A stretch of 29,884 nucleotides of DNA. Source: Bacteroidales bacterium UBA1392 (lineage in GTDB: Bacteria > Bacteroidota > Bacteroidia > Bacteroidales > UBA932). The position numbers were made by a program, and so were the translations under genes. Shown in pieces: positions 23,130 to 29,884 of the stretch. The number at the start of each line of letters is the position of its first letter. Position 1 is the stretch's first letter. The stretch is from positions 1 through 29,884 of the forward strand of contig DBQO01000018.1 in NCBI GenBank assembly GCA_002305275.1, read 5' to 3'. The notes beneath the pieces are model-generated. The model saw nothing but the letters and a program-made list of their open reading frames with translations. It did no database searches and was not told where the DNA came from.

Positions 23130-25631
23130 ATGAAGAAATATATTCCCCTGGCATTACTGCTGAGTATTTTTGCTGCCGTATCCTGCCATAAAGGAAATCC
23201 GCGAAGCGAGATTCTGCTGGAAGAGGGATGGAAGTTTTCCATCGGAGATTTCGATACGGCATCGGATCCTGCTTTTGACGACTCTGAGTGGCAAGAGGTA
23301 CGCATTCCGCACGATTGGGCAATATATGGCCCTTTTGAGAGGTCAAATGACCTCCAGGTTGTAGCAGTGAGACAGAATGACGAAATTATTGCAACGGAAA
23401 AAACCGGTCGCACCGGCGGACTTCCTTATGTGGGGGTGGGGTGGTATCGCACCGAGTTTGACCTGCGTGGATTTGATGGAGAGAAGGAGGCCCTCTCTTT
23501 GCTCTTCGATGGGGCTATGAGCGGCGCACAGGTCTGGGTCAATGGTACAAAAGTAATTACTTGGCCACTGGGCTATAACTCTTTTCATTGTGACATCACT
23601 CAATGGATCAACGAAGATGGGGAGGACAACTCCATAGCCATGCGCCTGGAAAATCTCCCAAAATCTTCGAGATGGTACCCGGGTGCAGGACTTTACCGAA
23701 ATGTTCGTCTGGTCAGGACAAGCAAACTTCATATCCCTATATGGGGAACTTATATCACCACTCCGGAGGTTTCCCGTAAGAAAGCGGAGGTCTCCATGCA
23801 GATCGCCGTGGAAGGCAGCACTGACAGAGAATTGAGGATTGTCACTGAAATACGCAATCCTAAAGGCAAAAAAGTAGCATATTCCGAGAGTTTGGTTGAA
23901 GAATTGAACGATCAGACCGATACCGTCATGTTGAGGTTTACCGTTCGCAGACCCGACCTCTGGTCTCCCGAGTCACCGGCTCTTTATTCAGCTCATACAA
24001 CTATCTATGAGGGAGATCTTCTTACCGACAGCCACGTTACACGTTTTGGCATCCGTTATATCGAAGTAGTAGAGGGCAAAGGATTTTATCTCAATGGTGA
24101 GTCGCGTAAATTCAAGGGTGTATGCAATCATCATGACCTTGGTCCACTTGGTGCTGCTGTAAACAAGGCTGCGCTCCGGCATCAACTGGAAATGCTAAAG
24201 GATATGGGTTGTGATGCTATCCGTACATCACACAATATGCCTGCCCCGGAACTAGTTGAACTTTGTGACGAAATGGGATTCATGTTGATAGTTGAGGCTT
24301 TCGATGAATGGGACATTGCCAAGTGCACAAACGGCTACCATCTCTACTTCGAGGAGTGGGCGGAAAAGGATATGGTCAATATGATCCGTAATTTCCGGAA
24401 CAATCCGAGTGTAGTGATGTGGAGCATCGGTAACGAGGTTCCCACTCAATGTTATGATCAGGGTTACAAGGTGGCCGCATTTCTTCAGAGTATCTGTCAC
24501 AGAGAGGATCCTTCGCGTCTTGTCACCTGCGGTATGGACCAGGTGCAGTGTGTTTTGGCCAATGGATTTGCTCAGCTTATGGATGTCGTGGGACTCAATT
24601 ACCGCACCCATATTTACAAGGAGGCATTCGAAACCCTGCCGCAGGGCAATATCCTGGGTTCGGAAACTGCCTCTACGGTTAGTTCCAGGGGTGTTTATAA
24701 GTTTCCGGTTGCTCTGAAGGCAGGTGCTAAATATGATGATCACCAATCCTCCTCCTACGACGTTGAGTATTGCAGTTGGTCGAATATCCCCGATATCGAT
24801 TTTGCCCTTGCCGAGGATTTCGAATGGACTATGGGACAGTTTGTTTGGACGGGATTTGATTATCTTGGCGAACCGACTCCATACGGTATCGATTCCTGGC
24901 CAAATCATAGCTCGCTTTTCGGAATAATTGATCTGGCAGCTATACCAAAGGATAGATATTATCTCTATCGCTCGCAATGGAATAAAGATGATCATACACT
25001 TCATCTGCTTCCTCACTGGAACTGGGAAGGTCACGAGGGCGATACTATTCCTGTAATGTGTTATACGGATTTTCCTTCCGCAGAGCTTTTTGTGAATGGG
25101 GTATCGCAGGGTATTGTTACAAAGGGCAGCTATTCTCTTGCTGATATGGACCTCTCACAAATTGACAAAGATTCCCTTATGGCCAGATACAGGCTTATAT
25201 GGCCGGATGTGGTTTATCAGCCCGGTAAAATAGAAGTGGTGGCTTACAACGACAAGGACCGTGAGCAGATGCGTAAAAGTATCGTAACAGCGGGTGAACC
25301 CCATTCTATCGTGCTTGAAACAGATCGCAATAAGATAGATGCAGATGGTAGAGACCTGGCCTATATTTATGTCAGCATAGTAGACAAAGATGGGAATCTA
25401 TGTCCCAACGCATCCAATGAGATACGGTTTGAGGTGAAAGGGGCAGGCGAATTCCGTGCAGCCGCAAATGGTGATCCAACATGTCTGTATCCCTTCCACG
25501 AGCCGGTAATGCCCGCTTTCAGCGGTCGTTTGACTGTAATAGTAACTTCACATGAATATCGTGGCAGCATGTCCGTGAAAGCCTTTTCAGAGGGGCTCGA
25601 ACCGGCGCAAATCATAATCAAGACAAATTAA
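23130..25631 (+). CDS. GH2 beta-galactosidase (lipoprotein)
   Basis: An 833-residue family 2 glycoside hydrolase. A signal peptide ends in AVSC (Cys19), a lipobox. Then come the GH2 sugar-binding domain (about 25-200, with WKFSIGD, RIPHDWAIYGPF and VGWYRTEF), an immunoglobulin-like domain, and the TIM barrel from about residue 310 (GFYLNGESRKFKGVCNHHD). The acid/base is Glu436 in MWSIGNEVP and the nucleophile Glu512 in ILGSETAS. C-terminal DUF4982-like and Big-type domains follow (HWNWEGHEGDTIPVMCY, then ETDRNKIDADGRDLAYIYV). It should release galactose from GH53 products. The Bacteroidetes architecture with exported lipoprotein GH2 is typical; beta-galactosidase is favoured over related GH2 activities by the neighbours. 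Confidence 0.92.
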   Translation: MKKYIPLALLLSIFAAVSCHKGNPRSEILLEEGWKFSIGDFDTASDPAFDDSEWQEVRIPHDWAIYGPFERSNDLQVVAVRQNDEIIATEKTGRTGGLPYVGVGWYRTEFDLRGFDGEKEALSLLFDGAMSGAQVWVNGTKVITWPLGYNSFHCDITQWINEDGEDNSIAMRLENLPKSSRWYPGAGLYRNVRLVRTSKLHIPIWGTYITTPEVSRKKAEVSMQIAVEGSTDRELRIVTEIRNPKGKKVAYSESLVEELNDQTDTVMLRFTVRRPDLWSPESPALYSAHTTIYEGDLLTDSHVTRFGIRYIEVVEGKGFYLNGESRKFKGVCNHHDLGPLGAAVNKAALRHQLEMLKDMGCDAIRTSHNMPAPELVELCDEMGFMLIVEAFDEWDIAKCTNGYHLYFEEWAEKDMVNMIRNFRNNPSVVMWSIGNEVPTQCYDQGYKVAAFLQSICHREDPSRLVTCGMDQVQCVLANGFAQLMDVVGLNYRTHIYKEAFETLPQGNILGSETASTVSSRGVYKFPVALKAGAKYDDHQSSSYDVEYCSWSNIPDIDFALAEDFEWTMGQFVWTGFDYLGEPTPYGIDSWPNHSSLFGIIDLAAIPKDRYYLYRSQWNKDDHTLHLLPHWNWEGHEGDTIPVMCYTDFPSAELFVNGVSQGIVTKGSYSLADMDLSQIDKDSLMARYRLIWPDVVYQPGKIEVVAYNDKDREQMRKSIVTAGEPHSIVLETDRNKIDADGRDLAYIYVSIVDKDGNLCPNASNEIRFEVKGAGEFRAAANGDPTCLYPFHEPVMPAFSGRLTVIVTSHEYRGSMSVKAFSEGLEPAQIIIKTN

Positions 25632-25642
25632 AGCAGACAATA

Positions 25643-26794
25643 ATGATAGATTCAATAATTCTCAAGAAAGCGATAAAGGATAAATTCGGTCATTCCGATT
25701 TTTCACTCTTCTCAGCTCCGGGACGTATCAATCTCATAGGTGAACATACCGATTACAACGGCGGCTTTGTATTACCGGCCTCTGTAGACAAATGCATCTC
25801 CCTGGCAATTGTACCTAACGGGACTTCTACCGTAAATCTCTATTCCATAGATTACGATGAAAGTGTTTCATTTGATGTTGACGGTGAAAAACCGAAACAG
25901 CAGTGGGCATCCTATGTCTATGGTGTAATTCAGGAGATGAAGAAAAGGGGTGCTTCTCCGGGAGGTTTTGATGCCGTATTTGGCGGAGATATTCCACTTG
26001 GAGCGGGGATGTCCTCTTCTGCAGCTCTGGAATCTGTTTTCGGAACGGCCCTGAACACCCTTTTTCAGCTTGGATTCGATAAGAAAGAACTTGCAAAGAT
26101 AGGTCAGATGACGGAACACAATTATGTTGGTGTCCGTTGCGGCATAATGGATCAATTTGCCTCCCTTTTTGGAGAAGCCGGAAAGGTAATAAGACTTGAC
26201 TGCCGTTCGCTGGAGTATGAGCTTTTCCCTTTCGCGCCCGAAGGCATTAGACTGGTGCTTATAGATACGATGGTCAAACATTCGCTTGCCTCTTCGGAGT
26301 ACAATGTTCGTCGTGCCCAGTGTGAGGCGGGTGTCGCCGTCATCGCGAAATACAAGGATGGCGTGGAGCTACTCAGAGATGTTACTCTCGAAGATCTTGA
26401 AGCTCACAAGGGAGAAATGGATCCCGAGGTATATCGGAGATGCCATTTTGTGATAAGTGAGAACCAGCGTCTTTTGGATGGCTGTGAGGCTTTGTCAAAG
26501 GGTGATTATGAACTCTTCGGTCAGAAGATGTTCCGTACCCACGAAGGTTTGAGCAAAGAGTATGGGGTAAGTTGCGAGGAACTCGACTTTATCGTAGAGA
26601 TAGCACGTGGTGTGGAGGGGGTTTTGGGAGCCAGAATGATGGGCGGTGGCTTCGGTGGTTGCGTTATAGCAATGGTAAGGGATGAGAGTCATGATGAGTA
26701 TGTTGCAAAGGTGCGCGAGGCATATATGAAGCGCTTCGGCAAGGATCCGCGTGTGATAGATGTTGTAATTTCAGATGGAGCAAGGCAATGGTAG
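25643..26794 (+). CDS. galK: Galactokinase
   Basis: A 383-residue GHMP kinase that phosphorylates alpha-D-galactose in the cytoplasm. All three family motifs are visible: PGRINLIGEHTDYNGG (26-41), the ATP loop LGAGMSSSAALE (119-130) and MMGGGFGGCVIAM near the C-terminus. The first motif, with its EHTDYN, is specific to galactokinase within the GHMP family. It is 11 bases downstream of the beta-galactosidase and overlaps galM by seven bases, so it is part of the galactan operon. galT and galE are not in the window; UDP-galactose formation must be encoded elsewhere. Confidence 0.97.
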   Translation: MIDSIILKKAIKDKFGHSDFSLFSAPGRINLIGEHTDYNGGFVLPASVDKCISLAIVPNGTSTVNLYSIDYDESVSFDVDGEKPKQQWASYVYGVIQEMKKRGASPGGFDAVFGGDIPLGAGMSSSAALESVFGTALNTLFQLGFDKKELAKIGQMTEHNYVGVRCGIMDQFASLFGEAGKVIRLDCRSLEYELFPFAPEGIRLVLIDTMVKHSLASSEYNVRRAQCEAGVAVIAKYKDGVELLRDVTLEDLEAHKGEMDPEVYRRCHFVISENQRLLDGCEALSKGDYELFGQKMFRTHEGLSKEYGVSCEELDFIVEIARGVEGVLGARMMGGGFGGCVIAMVRDESHDEYVAKVREAYMKRFGKDPRVIDVVISDGARQW

Positions 26795-27807
26795 ATTCTG
26801 ATATCAAATATTTTACACTAACCAACAGCAGTGGGGCGAGTGTAGTTTTATCCAACCTTGGAGCGGGTATAATTTCGGTTATCGTACCCGATAAGGATGG
26901 CAATATGGCTGATGTAGCATTAGGCTACGCAAAGCCGGAGGATTATTATTGTGATGGTCCCTGTATGGGTAAGGTTCCCGGAAGGTATGCCAACAGGATA
27001 GCCTTCGGCAAATTTTCCCTTTCTGGAAAAGAATATTCACTTTCAGTAAATAATGGCCCCAACCATCTTCACGGTGGCCCGGGGGAGGAGTGCTGGGCAA
27101 ACCGCATCTGGTTTGGCGTTCAGAATCGCAATGAGGTCTCCTTTGCTCTCGAAAGTCCCGATGGTGATGCCGGTTATCCCGGAAATGTAATGGCTGAAGT
27201 TGTATATAGATGGGATGAAGAATGTCGTCTTACAATCACATTTCGCGCTAAGAGCGATGCCGATACGGTCATCAATCTCACTAACCACGCCTATTTTAAC
27301 CTCAAAGGCGAAGGTAGGGGCGATATCAAAGATCATACTCTCCAACTTGGTGCATCCAATTATCTTCCAACTGATGAAACCCTCATACCTGCCGGTTCAC
27401 CGGCTCCGGTGGAAGGCACTCCGATGGACTTCAGGACTCCGGTCAAGATAGGGGAGCGCCTTTTTGACGATTTTCCGGCACTTCGTTACGGCAAAGGATA
27501 TGACAACTGCTGGGCGGTGGATGGCTGGGAAAAGGGTGTAGTGCGCAAGGTAGCCGAACTCGCAGATCCTGCCAGCGGTCGTAAACTCATAGTAAGCACA
27601 GATGCGCCGGGTATTCAGATTTACACCGGTAACTGGCTCAAGGGTAGCCCTAAATCCAAAAGCGGAGCGGAGTACGATGACTATTACGGAGTGGCACTCG
27701 AGTGCCAGTCTTTCCCCGATTCTCCTAACCGCCCCGATTTCCCTTCAACCTTACTGGCTGCCGGAGATACCTGGCAAAGAGTGATTGAATTTCATTTTAC
27801 CAAATGA
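26788..27807 (+). CDS. galM: Aldose 1-epimerase (mutarotase)
   Basis: A 339-residue galactose mutarotase that turns beta-D-galactose, released by beta-galactosidase, into the alpha form used by galactokinase. Motifs: PGRYANRIAFGKFSL, NHLHGGPGEECWANRIW with one active-site histidine, INLTNHAYFNLKGEG with the second, and the catalytic glutamate in VALECQSFPDSPNRPDFPS. No signal peptide is seen, so it is cytoplasmic like GalK. The ATG lies inside the end of galK (seven-base overlap) and its stop overlaps the next gene as ATGA, which indicates translational coupling. Confidence 0.96.
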   Translation: MVDSDIKYFTLTNSSGASVVLSNLGAGIISVIVPDKDGNMADVALGYAKPEDYYCDGPCMGKVPGRYANRIAFGKFSLSGKEYSLSVNNGPNHLHGGPGEECWANRIWFGVQNRNEVSFALESPDGDAGYPGNVMAEVVYRWDEECRLTITFRAKSDADTVINLTNHAYFNLKGEGRGDIKDHTLQLGASNYLPTDETLIPAGSPAPVEGTPMDFRTPVKIGERLFDDFPALRYGKGYDNCWAVDGWEKGVVRKVAELADPASGRKLIVSTDAPGIQIYTGNWLKGSPKSKSGAEYDDYYGVALECQSFPDSPNRPDFPSTLLAAGDTWQRVIEFHFTK

Positions 27808-29045
27808 ATCTTCACCTTTTCATAGCACGAAAGATAGGTACCGAAGGCTCCGGCAGAGGTAGGATGGGTATCATCAGCAACCGTATCGGCTCGATCTCCG
27901 TAGCGGTCAGTATCCTCATTATGATAGTGGCGGTGGCTATCGTCGCGGGCTTCAAATCGGAAATCCGATCAAAGGCCACGGGTTTTATGGGTTCGGTAAC
28001 GCTGGTAGCACCCGGCGAATCTCCGATCAACGAACTTTATCCTTTGAAGGACTCTTTTTCCTATCGGAACGCCATTCTGGATCAAAAATATGTCAGAAGT
28101 GTGGACGGAGTGGTTTATTGTTCGGGAATGATCAAGAGCAAAGAAGATATCAACGGACTCTACTTCAAGGGGGTGGACTCACTCTACAACCTTACTTTTT
28201 TTGAGAATTGTCTTTACGAAGGAGAATTGCCGGATTATAGCGGACGTATCTCCAACGATGTGCTCATCTCACGCCGCCTGGCCTCCCGCATCGGCTGTTC
28301 TACCGGAGATGATCTGGTTACTTATTTCATAAAAGATGAGGTTAAAGTGAGGAGATTCCGTATCTGCGGCCTCTATGATGCTCAACTTGAGGATTTGGAC
28401 ATGACTATGGCCTTGGTGGACAAACGTCACGCGCAACGCATCAACGGGTGGAACAAAAATCAGGTTTCTTCATTTGAAATAGCCATAGATCCGGAGACAG
28501 ATATCAAATTTGCAAATGCCGAAATCGAAGAGATACTCTACGTCAACTCCACTGATGAAGATGATGCGATGTTTACTATGCCCCTTACACGCATTTTGGG
28601 CAATCTTTTTGACTGGCTGGCTCTGCTGGACCTGAATATGCTGATGGTATTGCTGCTGATGATGGTTGTGGCAGGTTTCAACATGATATCTGCTATACTG
28701 ATTATTCTTTTTGAAAAGATATCGATGATAGGCTTGCTCAAATCCCTCGGTATGCGCAACCGAAATATCAGCAACATTTTCTTGCTGAAAGCGGCTTCAA
28801 TTGTAGGAAAAGGAATGATTTGGGGCAATATTATCGGACTTCTGATCTGTTTTCTCCAATGGAAATTCAAAATCATCAAGCTCAATCCGACCAATTATTT
28901 CGTGAGCTTTGTGCCGATAAAGATCTCTTTTGTGGACATTCTTTTGCTCAATATCATTTCGGCAATAGTGATCATGCTAATTATCTCGATATCCACGCTC
29001 TTCATAAGCCGCGTAAGCCCGGACAAAACGATGCGGGTGAATTAA
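27804..29045 (+). CDS. LolC/LolE-type ABC transporter permease (FtsX domain)
   Basis: A 413-residue membrane protein of the LolC/LolE/MacB permease type. One membrane segment lies near the N-terminus (about 29-50, SISVAVSILIMIVAVAIVAGF), then a large extracytoplasmic MacB_PCD-like domain (about 55-260), then three membrane segments forming the FtsX domain. The N-terminal FIARKI and RISNDVLISRRLASRIG fit LolE-like proteins that extract lipoproteins from the inner membrane. Its ATPase partner is not next to it. The start overlaps the galM stop (ATGA), so it is read with the galactan genes, whose two enzymes are lipoproteins; whether that link is functional or chance cannot be decided. Lipoprotein release is inferred from the family. 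Confidence 0.85.
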   Translation: MNLHLFIARKIGTEGSGRGRMGIISNRIGSISVAVSILIMIVAVAIVAGFKSEIRSKATGFMGSVTLVAPGESPINELYPLKDSFSYRNAILDQKYVRSVDGVVYCSGMIKSKEDINGLYFKGVDSLYNLTFFENCLYEGELPDYSGRISNDVLISRRLASRIGCSTGDDLVTYFIKDEVKVRRFRICGLYDAQLEDLDMTMALVDKRHAQRINGWNKNQVSSFEIAIDPETDIKFANAEIEEILYVNSTDEDDAMFTMPLTRILGNLFDWLALLDLNMLMVLLLMMVVAGFNMISAILIILFEKISMIGLLKSLGMRNRNISNIFLLKAASIVGKGMIWGNIIGLLICFLQWKFKIIKLNPTNYFVSFVPIKISFVDILLLNIISAIVIMLIISISTLFISRVSPDKTMRVN

Positions 29046-29150
29046 TTAGTGCTGAGTTCCGAGTATGTAGCCAGGAGTAGTTTTTTAGTTCTGCGTTCTG
29101 AGTTGCGTGGTACTGGGTGTTTCGGGTTGCGGGGTACGCGTTGAGGGGTG
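29046..29150. repeat. Gene-free low-complexity stretch
   Basis: No gene is seen. Short degenerate units close to GTTCTGAGTT (GTTCCGAGTA, GTTCTGCGTT, GTTCTGAGTT) and GGGTTGCGGGGT-like runs recur. Similar decayed repeats are common between genes in Bacteroidales; function unknown. Confidence 0.4.
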
Positions 29151-29168
29151 CCAACAGCTAACAGCCAA
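29151..29168. repeat. CCAACAG heptamer repeat, left copy group
   Basis: CCAACAG, CTAACAG and a partial CCAA in tandem. The same heptamer returns in six copies about 230 bases further on, beyond the tRNA-like gene. Confidence 0.7.
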
Positions 29169-29193
29169 ATTCTGGGTTTTCAAGAAATAATGG

Positions 29194-29201
29194 TATTTTT
29201 G
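29194..29201 (+). promoter_or_regulatory. -7 box for the tRNA-like gene
   Basis: TATTTTTG is a full TAnnTTTG match nine bases before the first base of the tRNA-like gene, the spacing expected for a short tRNA leader. The -33 region has only TTCTG at 29170. It supports the tRNA as a transcribed gene. Confidence 0.45.
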
Positions 29202-29210
29202 TGGAGTGAT

Positions 29211-29301
29211 GCGGGCTTAGTGTAACGGTAGCACACAGGTTCCCGGGACCTGATTGATGGTTTCCAACCCATCAGAGGATGTTCGACTCATCCAGCCCGT
29301 G
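29211..29301 (+). tRNA. tRNA-like gene with long variable arm, anticodon CCG by alignment
   Basis: A full cloverleaf can be drawn. Acceptor GCGGGCT pairs with AGCCCGT (one G-U at the end); D arm GTGT/GCAC with loop AACGGTA; anticodon stem CAGGT/ACCTG with loop TCCCGGG; variable arm of 24 bases with a 6-bp stem TGATGG/CCATCA; T arm GGATG/CATCC with canonical loop TTCGACT; G discriminator and no encoded CCA. By strict numbering the anticodon is CCG (Arg, codon CGG), but position 33 is C, not the near-universal U, and bacterial tRNA-Arg lacks a long variable arm. A nine-base loop would place U33 before CCC (Gly). Long arm plus G73 also recalls tRNA-Ser. Intact stems and an upstream promoter argue for a real gene; identity is open. 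Confidence 0.7.
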
Positions 29302-29396
29302 CTATTTTGAACTCTTTCGGACTTTTGCATCAATCGAGTCTTTGCTTGTTCCGAATCCTGATTAATTTTAGCCACTATAGCAGTAAGTGAAAACGG

Positions 29397-29438
29397 CCAA
29401 CAGCCAACAGCCAATGGCTAACAGCCAATAGCCAACCG
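29397..29438. repeat. CCAACAG heptamer repeat, right copy group (six units)
   Basis: Six consecutive 7-base units: CCAACAG, CCAACAG, CCAATGG, CTAACAG, CCAATAG, CCAACCG. Two and a half copies of the same unit lie on the other side of the tRNA-like gene at 29151-29168. Confidence 0.85.
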
Positions 29439-29514
29439 CCATTTCTTACTTCTAATCCTTCATTCTAACCCGTTAAAATTGTCTTTTCAGCATATCTAAA
29501 CGCAGGTTGTTTCC

Positions 29515-29522
29515 TATCTTTG
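29515..29522 (+). promoter_or_regulatory. -7 promoter box before a broken ORF and the DUF3825 gene
   Basis: TATCTTTG followed by CA is a textbook Bacteroidetes -7 element. The -33 region is not clear. The first ATG after it (29538) opens only 13 codons, so the promoter now either serves a decayed gene or gives the DUF3825 gene a leader of about 145 bases. Confidence 0.4.
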
Positions 29523-29572
29523 CAACAAAGAATGTAAAATGTCAGTAGTTATGATACTAGCGACAGAAGACA

Positions 29573-29644
29573 TTGGATAGAGAAAAACTCATAGATTTGT
29601 GGGTTTGGACGATTGCTTATGGTTTAAGTGAGTTGGATTTATAA
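29573..29644 (+). pseudogene. Possible remnant of a leucine-rich-repeat protein N-terminus
   Basis: From TTG 29573 the frame reads 23 residues, LDREKLIDLWVWTIAYGLSE then LDL, and stops. This resembles, from memory, the start of Bacteroidales leucine-rich-repeat proteins that have a Leu-Trp-x-Trp helix followed by a Gly-(hydrophobic)-Ser-Glu turn. The short frame opening at ATG 29538 ends 13 codons later, one frame away, which would fit a frameshifted gene behind the promoter at 29515. The match is short and could be chance. Confidence 0.25.
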
Positions 29645-29672
29645 GAAGTCCGTGAGCATTAATGATTTGACT

Positions 29673-29863
29673 ATGAGTTTATTTAAATTTGCCTGGTTTC
29701 CTGATTTTTTGCAGAGTGTTGAGGAACTTAAAGTTTTAGCTATGGCTGAAGAATGGGATTATTCAAATAACCCAACAGGTCGTCACCCTATATTAATCAA
29801 TTATATTCACCATACTTTTGAAAAAGTAGAAGAAGAAAATAAAATTGAGAAAAAGGGTGAGTT
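29673..29863 (+). pseudogene. DUF3825-domain protein, 5' part, probably interrupted by an IS end
   Basis: From ATG 29673 the frame stays open to the window edge (70 codons). MSLFKFAWFPDFLQSVEELK, then AMAEEWDY, HPILINYIHHTFEKV and EEENKI match my recollection of the N-terminal part of DUF3825 proteins, which continue with a conserved FNTGL-type segment. Here that segment does not appear: after KKGEF the DNA becomes TGATGTGACCCCC, which looks like an insertion sequence terminus. I therefore read the gene as cut at about 29863. DUF3825 proteins turn up near defence and mobile genes but have no established role. If the IS reading is wrong, this is simply a gene truncated by the window. Confidence 0.6.
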
Positions 29864-29884
29864 TGATGTGACCCCCAAAAGTTG
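29864..29884. mobile_element. Left terminus of a putative IS3-family insertion sequence
   Basis: The last 21 bases start TGATGTGACCCCC and go on AAAAGTTG. Many IS3-family elements (IS150-like groups) have ends of the form TG, three bases, TGACCCCC, A-run, GTTGGACA. The match includes the terminal TG and correct spacing. No transposase is visible because the window ends here. Confidence 0.55.

Larger units (their letters stand above)
29439..29672. other. Gene-poor stretch between heptamer repeat and DUF3825 gene
   Basis: No intact gene is seen. The stretch contains a promoter box at 29515 and a stop-broken short coding fragment at 29573-29644, both listed separately. The 95 bases between the tRNA-like gene and the right heptamer repeats (29302-29396) are likewise empty apart from a loose TTCGGA/TCCGAA inverted repeat. 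Confidence 0.5.

Noticed and set aside
29211..29301. Selenocysteine tRNA or tmRNA
   Set aside because: The acceptor stem is 7 bp and the loop has no TCA anticodon, so not tRNA-Sec; it is far too short and lacks a tag-peptide region for tmRNA.
29397..29438. A CRISPR-like or origin repeat
   Set aside because: Seven-base units with no spacers and no cas, rep or dnaA genes nearby; simple tandem repeat.

Overview
The window looks like chromosomal DNA from an anaerobic member of the Bacteroidota, most likely the order Bacteroidales; I cannot fix the family. The signs are: TAnnTTTG -7 promoter boxes in front of many genes, few Shine-Dalgarno sequences, several Bacteroidetes-type secreted lipoprotein glycosidases, superoxide reductase, GlnRS, and two enzymes of the futalosine menaquinone route (MqnA, MqnC) instead of the classical Men route. 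About 27 protein genes are supported, plus one unusual tRNA-like gene, one clear terminator and several repeats.

Layout. 1-3.9 kb: a membrane HGSNAT/DUF5009-like protein faces a Schlafen-type AlbA_2 regulator that carries a 21-nt in-frame tandem repeat; then a minus-strand unit of a degenerate ferredoxin and superoxide reductase ends at a strong hairpin. 3.9-5.9 kb: an orphan L-rhamnulose-1-phosphate aldolase is followed by a two-gene chromate transporter. 5.9-9.8 kb: a BadF/BadG-type amino-sugar kinase, MurQ, RecR and a sodium:solute symporter form a tight unit that I read as an N-acetylmuramate salvage operon. 9.8-12.9 kb: MqnA, CorA and a secreted GH5 glycanase. 12.9-17.5 kb: GlnRS (minus), then YicC and MqnC (plus), with endonuclease IV and RecG on the minus strand up to 19.6 kb. 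19.7-22 kb: PdxA, RNase H and an Asp/Glu racemase. 22-29 kb: a galactan utilisation run of secreted GH53 endo-galactanase, secreted GH2 beta-galactosidase, galactokinase and aldose 1-epimerase, ending in a translationally overlapped LolC/LolE-type permease. There is no SusC/SusD pair and no galT in the window.

29.0-29.9 kb is a different kind of DNA. It holds no intact protein gene. It has a well-folded tRNA-like gene with a long variable arm and a CCG-type anticodon loop, CCAACAG heptamer repeats on both sides of it, a promoter in front of a stop-riddled leucine-rich-repeat-like fragment, and the start of a DUF3825 gene that runs into what looks like the left end of an IS3-family insertion sequence exactly at the window edge. 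This decaying junction, the odd tRNA and the cluster-losing ferredoxin are the least ordinary parts of the window.

How it fits together: GH53 and GH2 break galactan down outside the cytoplasm to galactose, which GalM and GalK prepare for central metabolism. The kinase, MurQ and symporter would take up MurNAc, phosphorylate it and cleave the lactyl ether to give GlcNAc-6-P. MqnA and MqnC supply menaquinone for anaerobic respiration, and superoxide reductase protects against air exposure. All functional assignments come from reading translated motifs by eye; no search was run.
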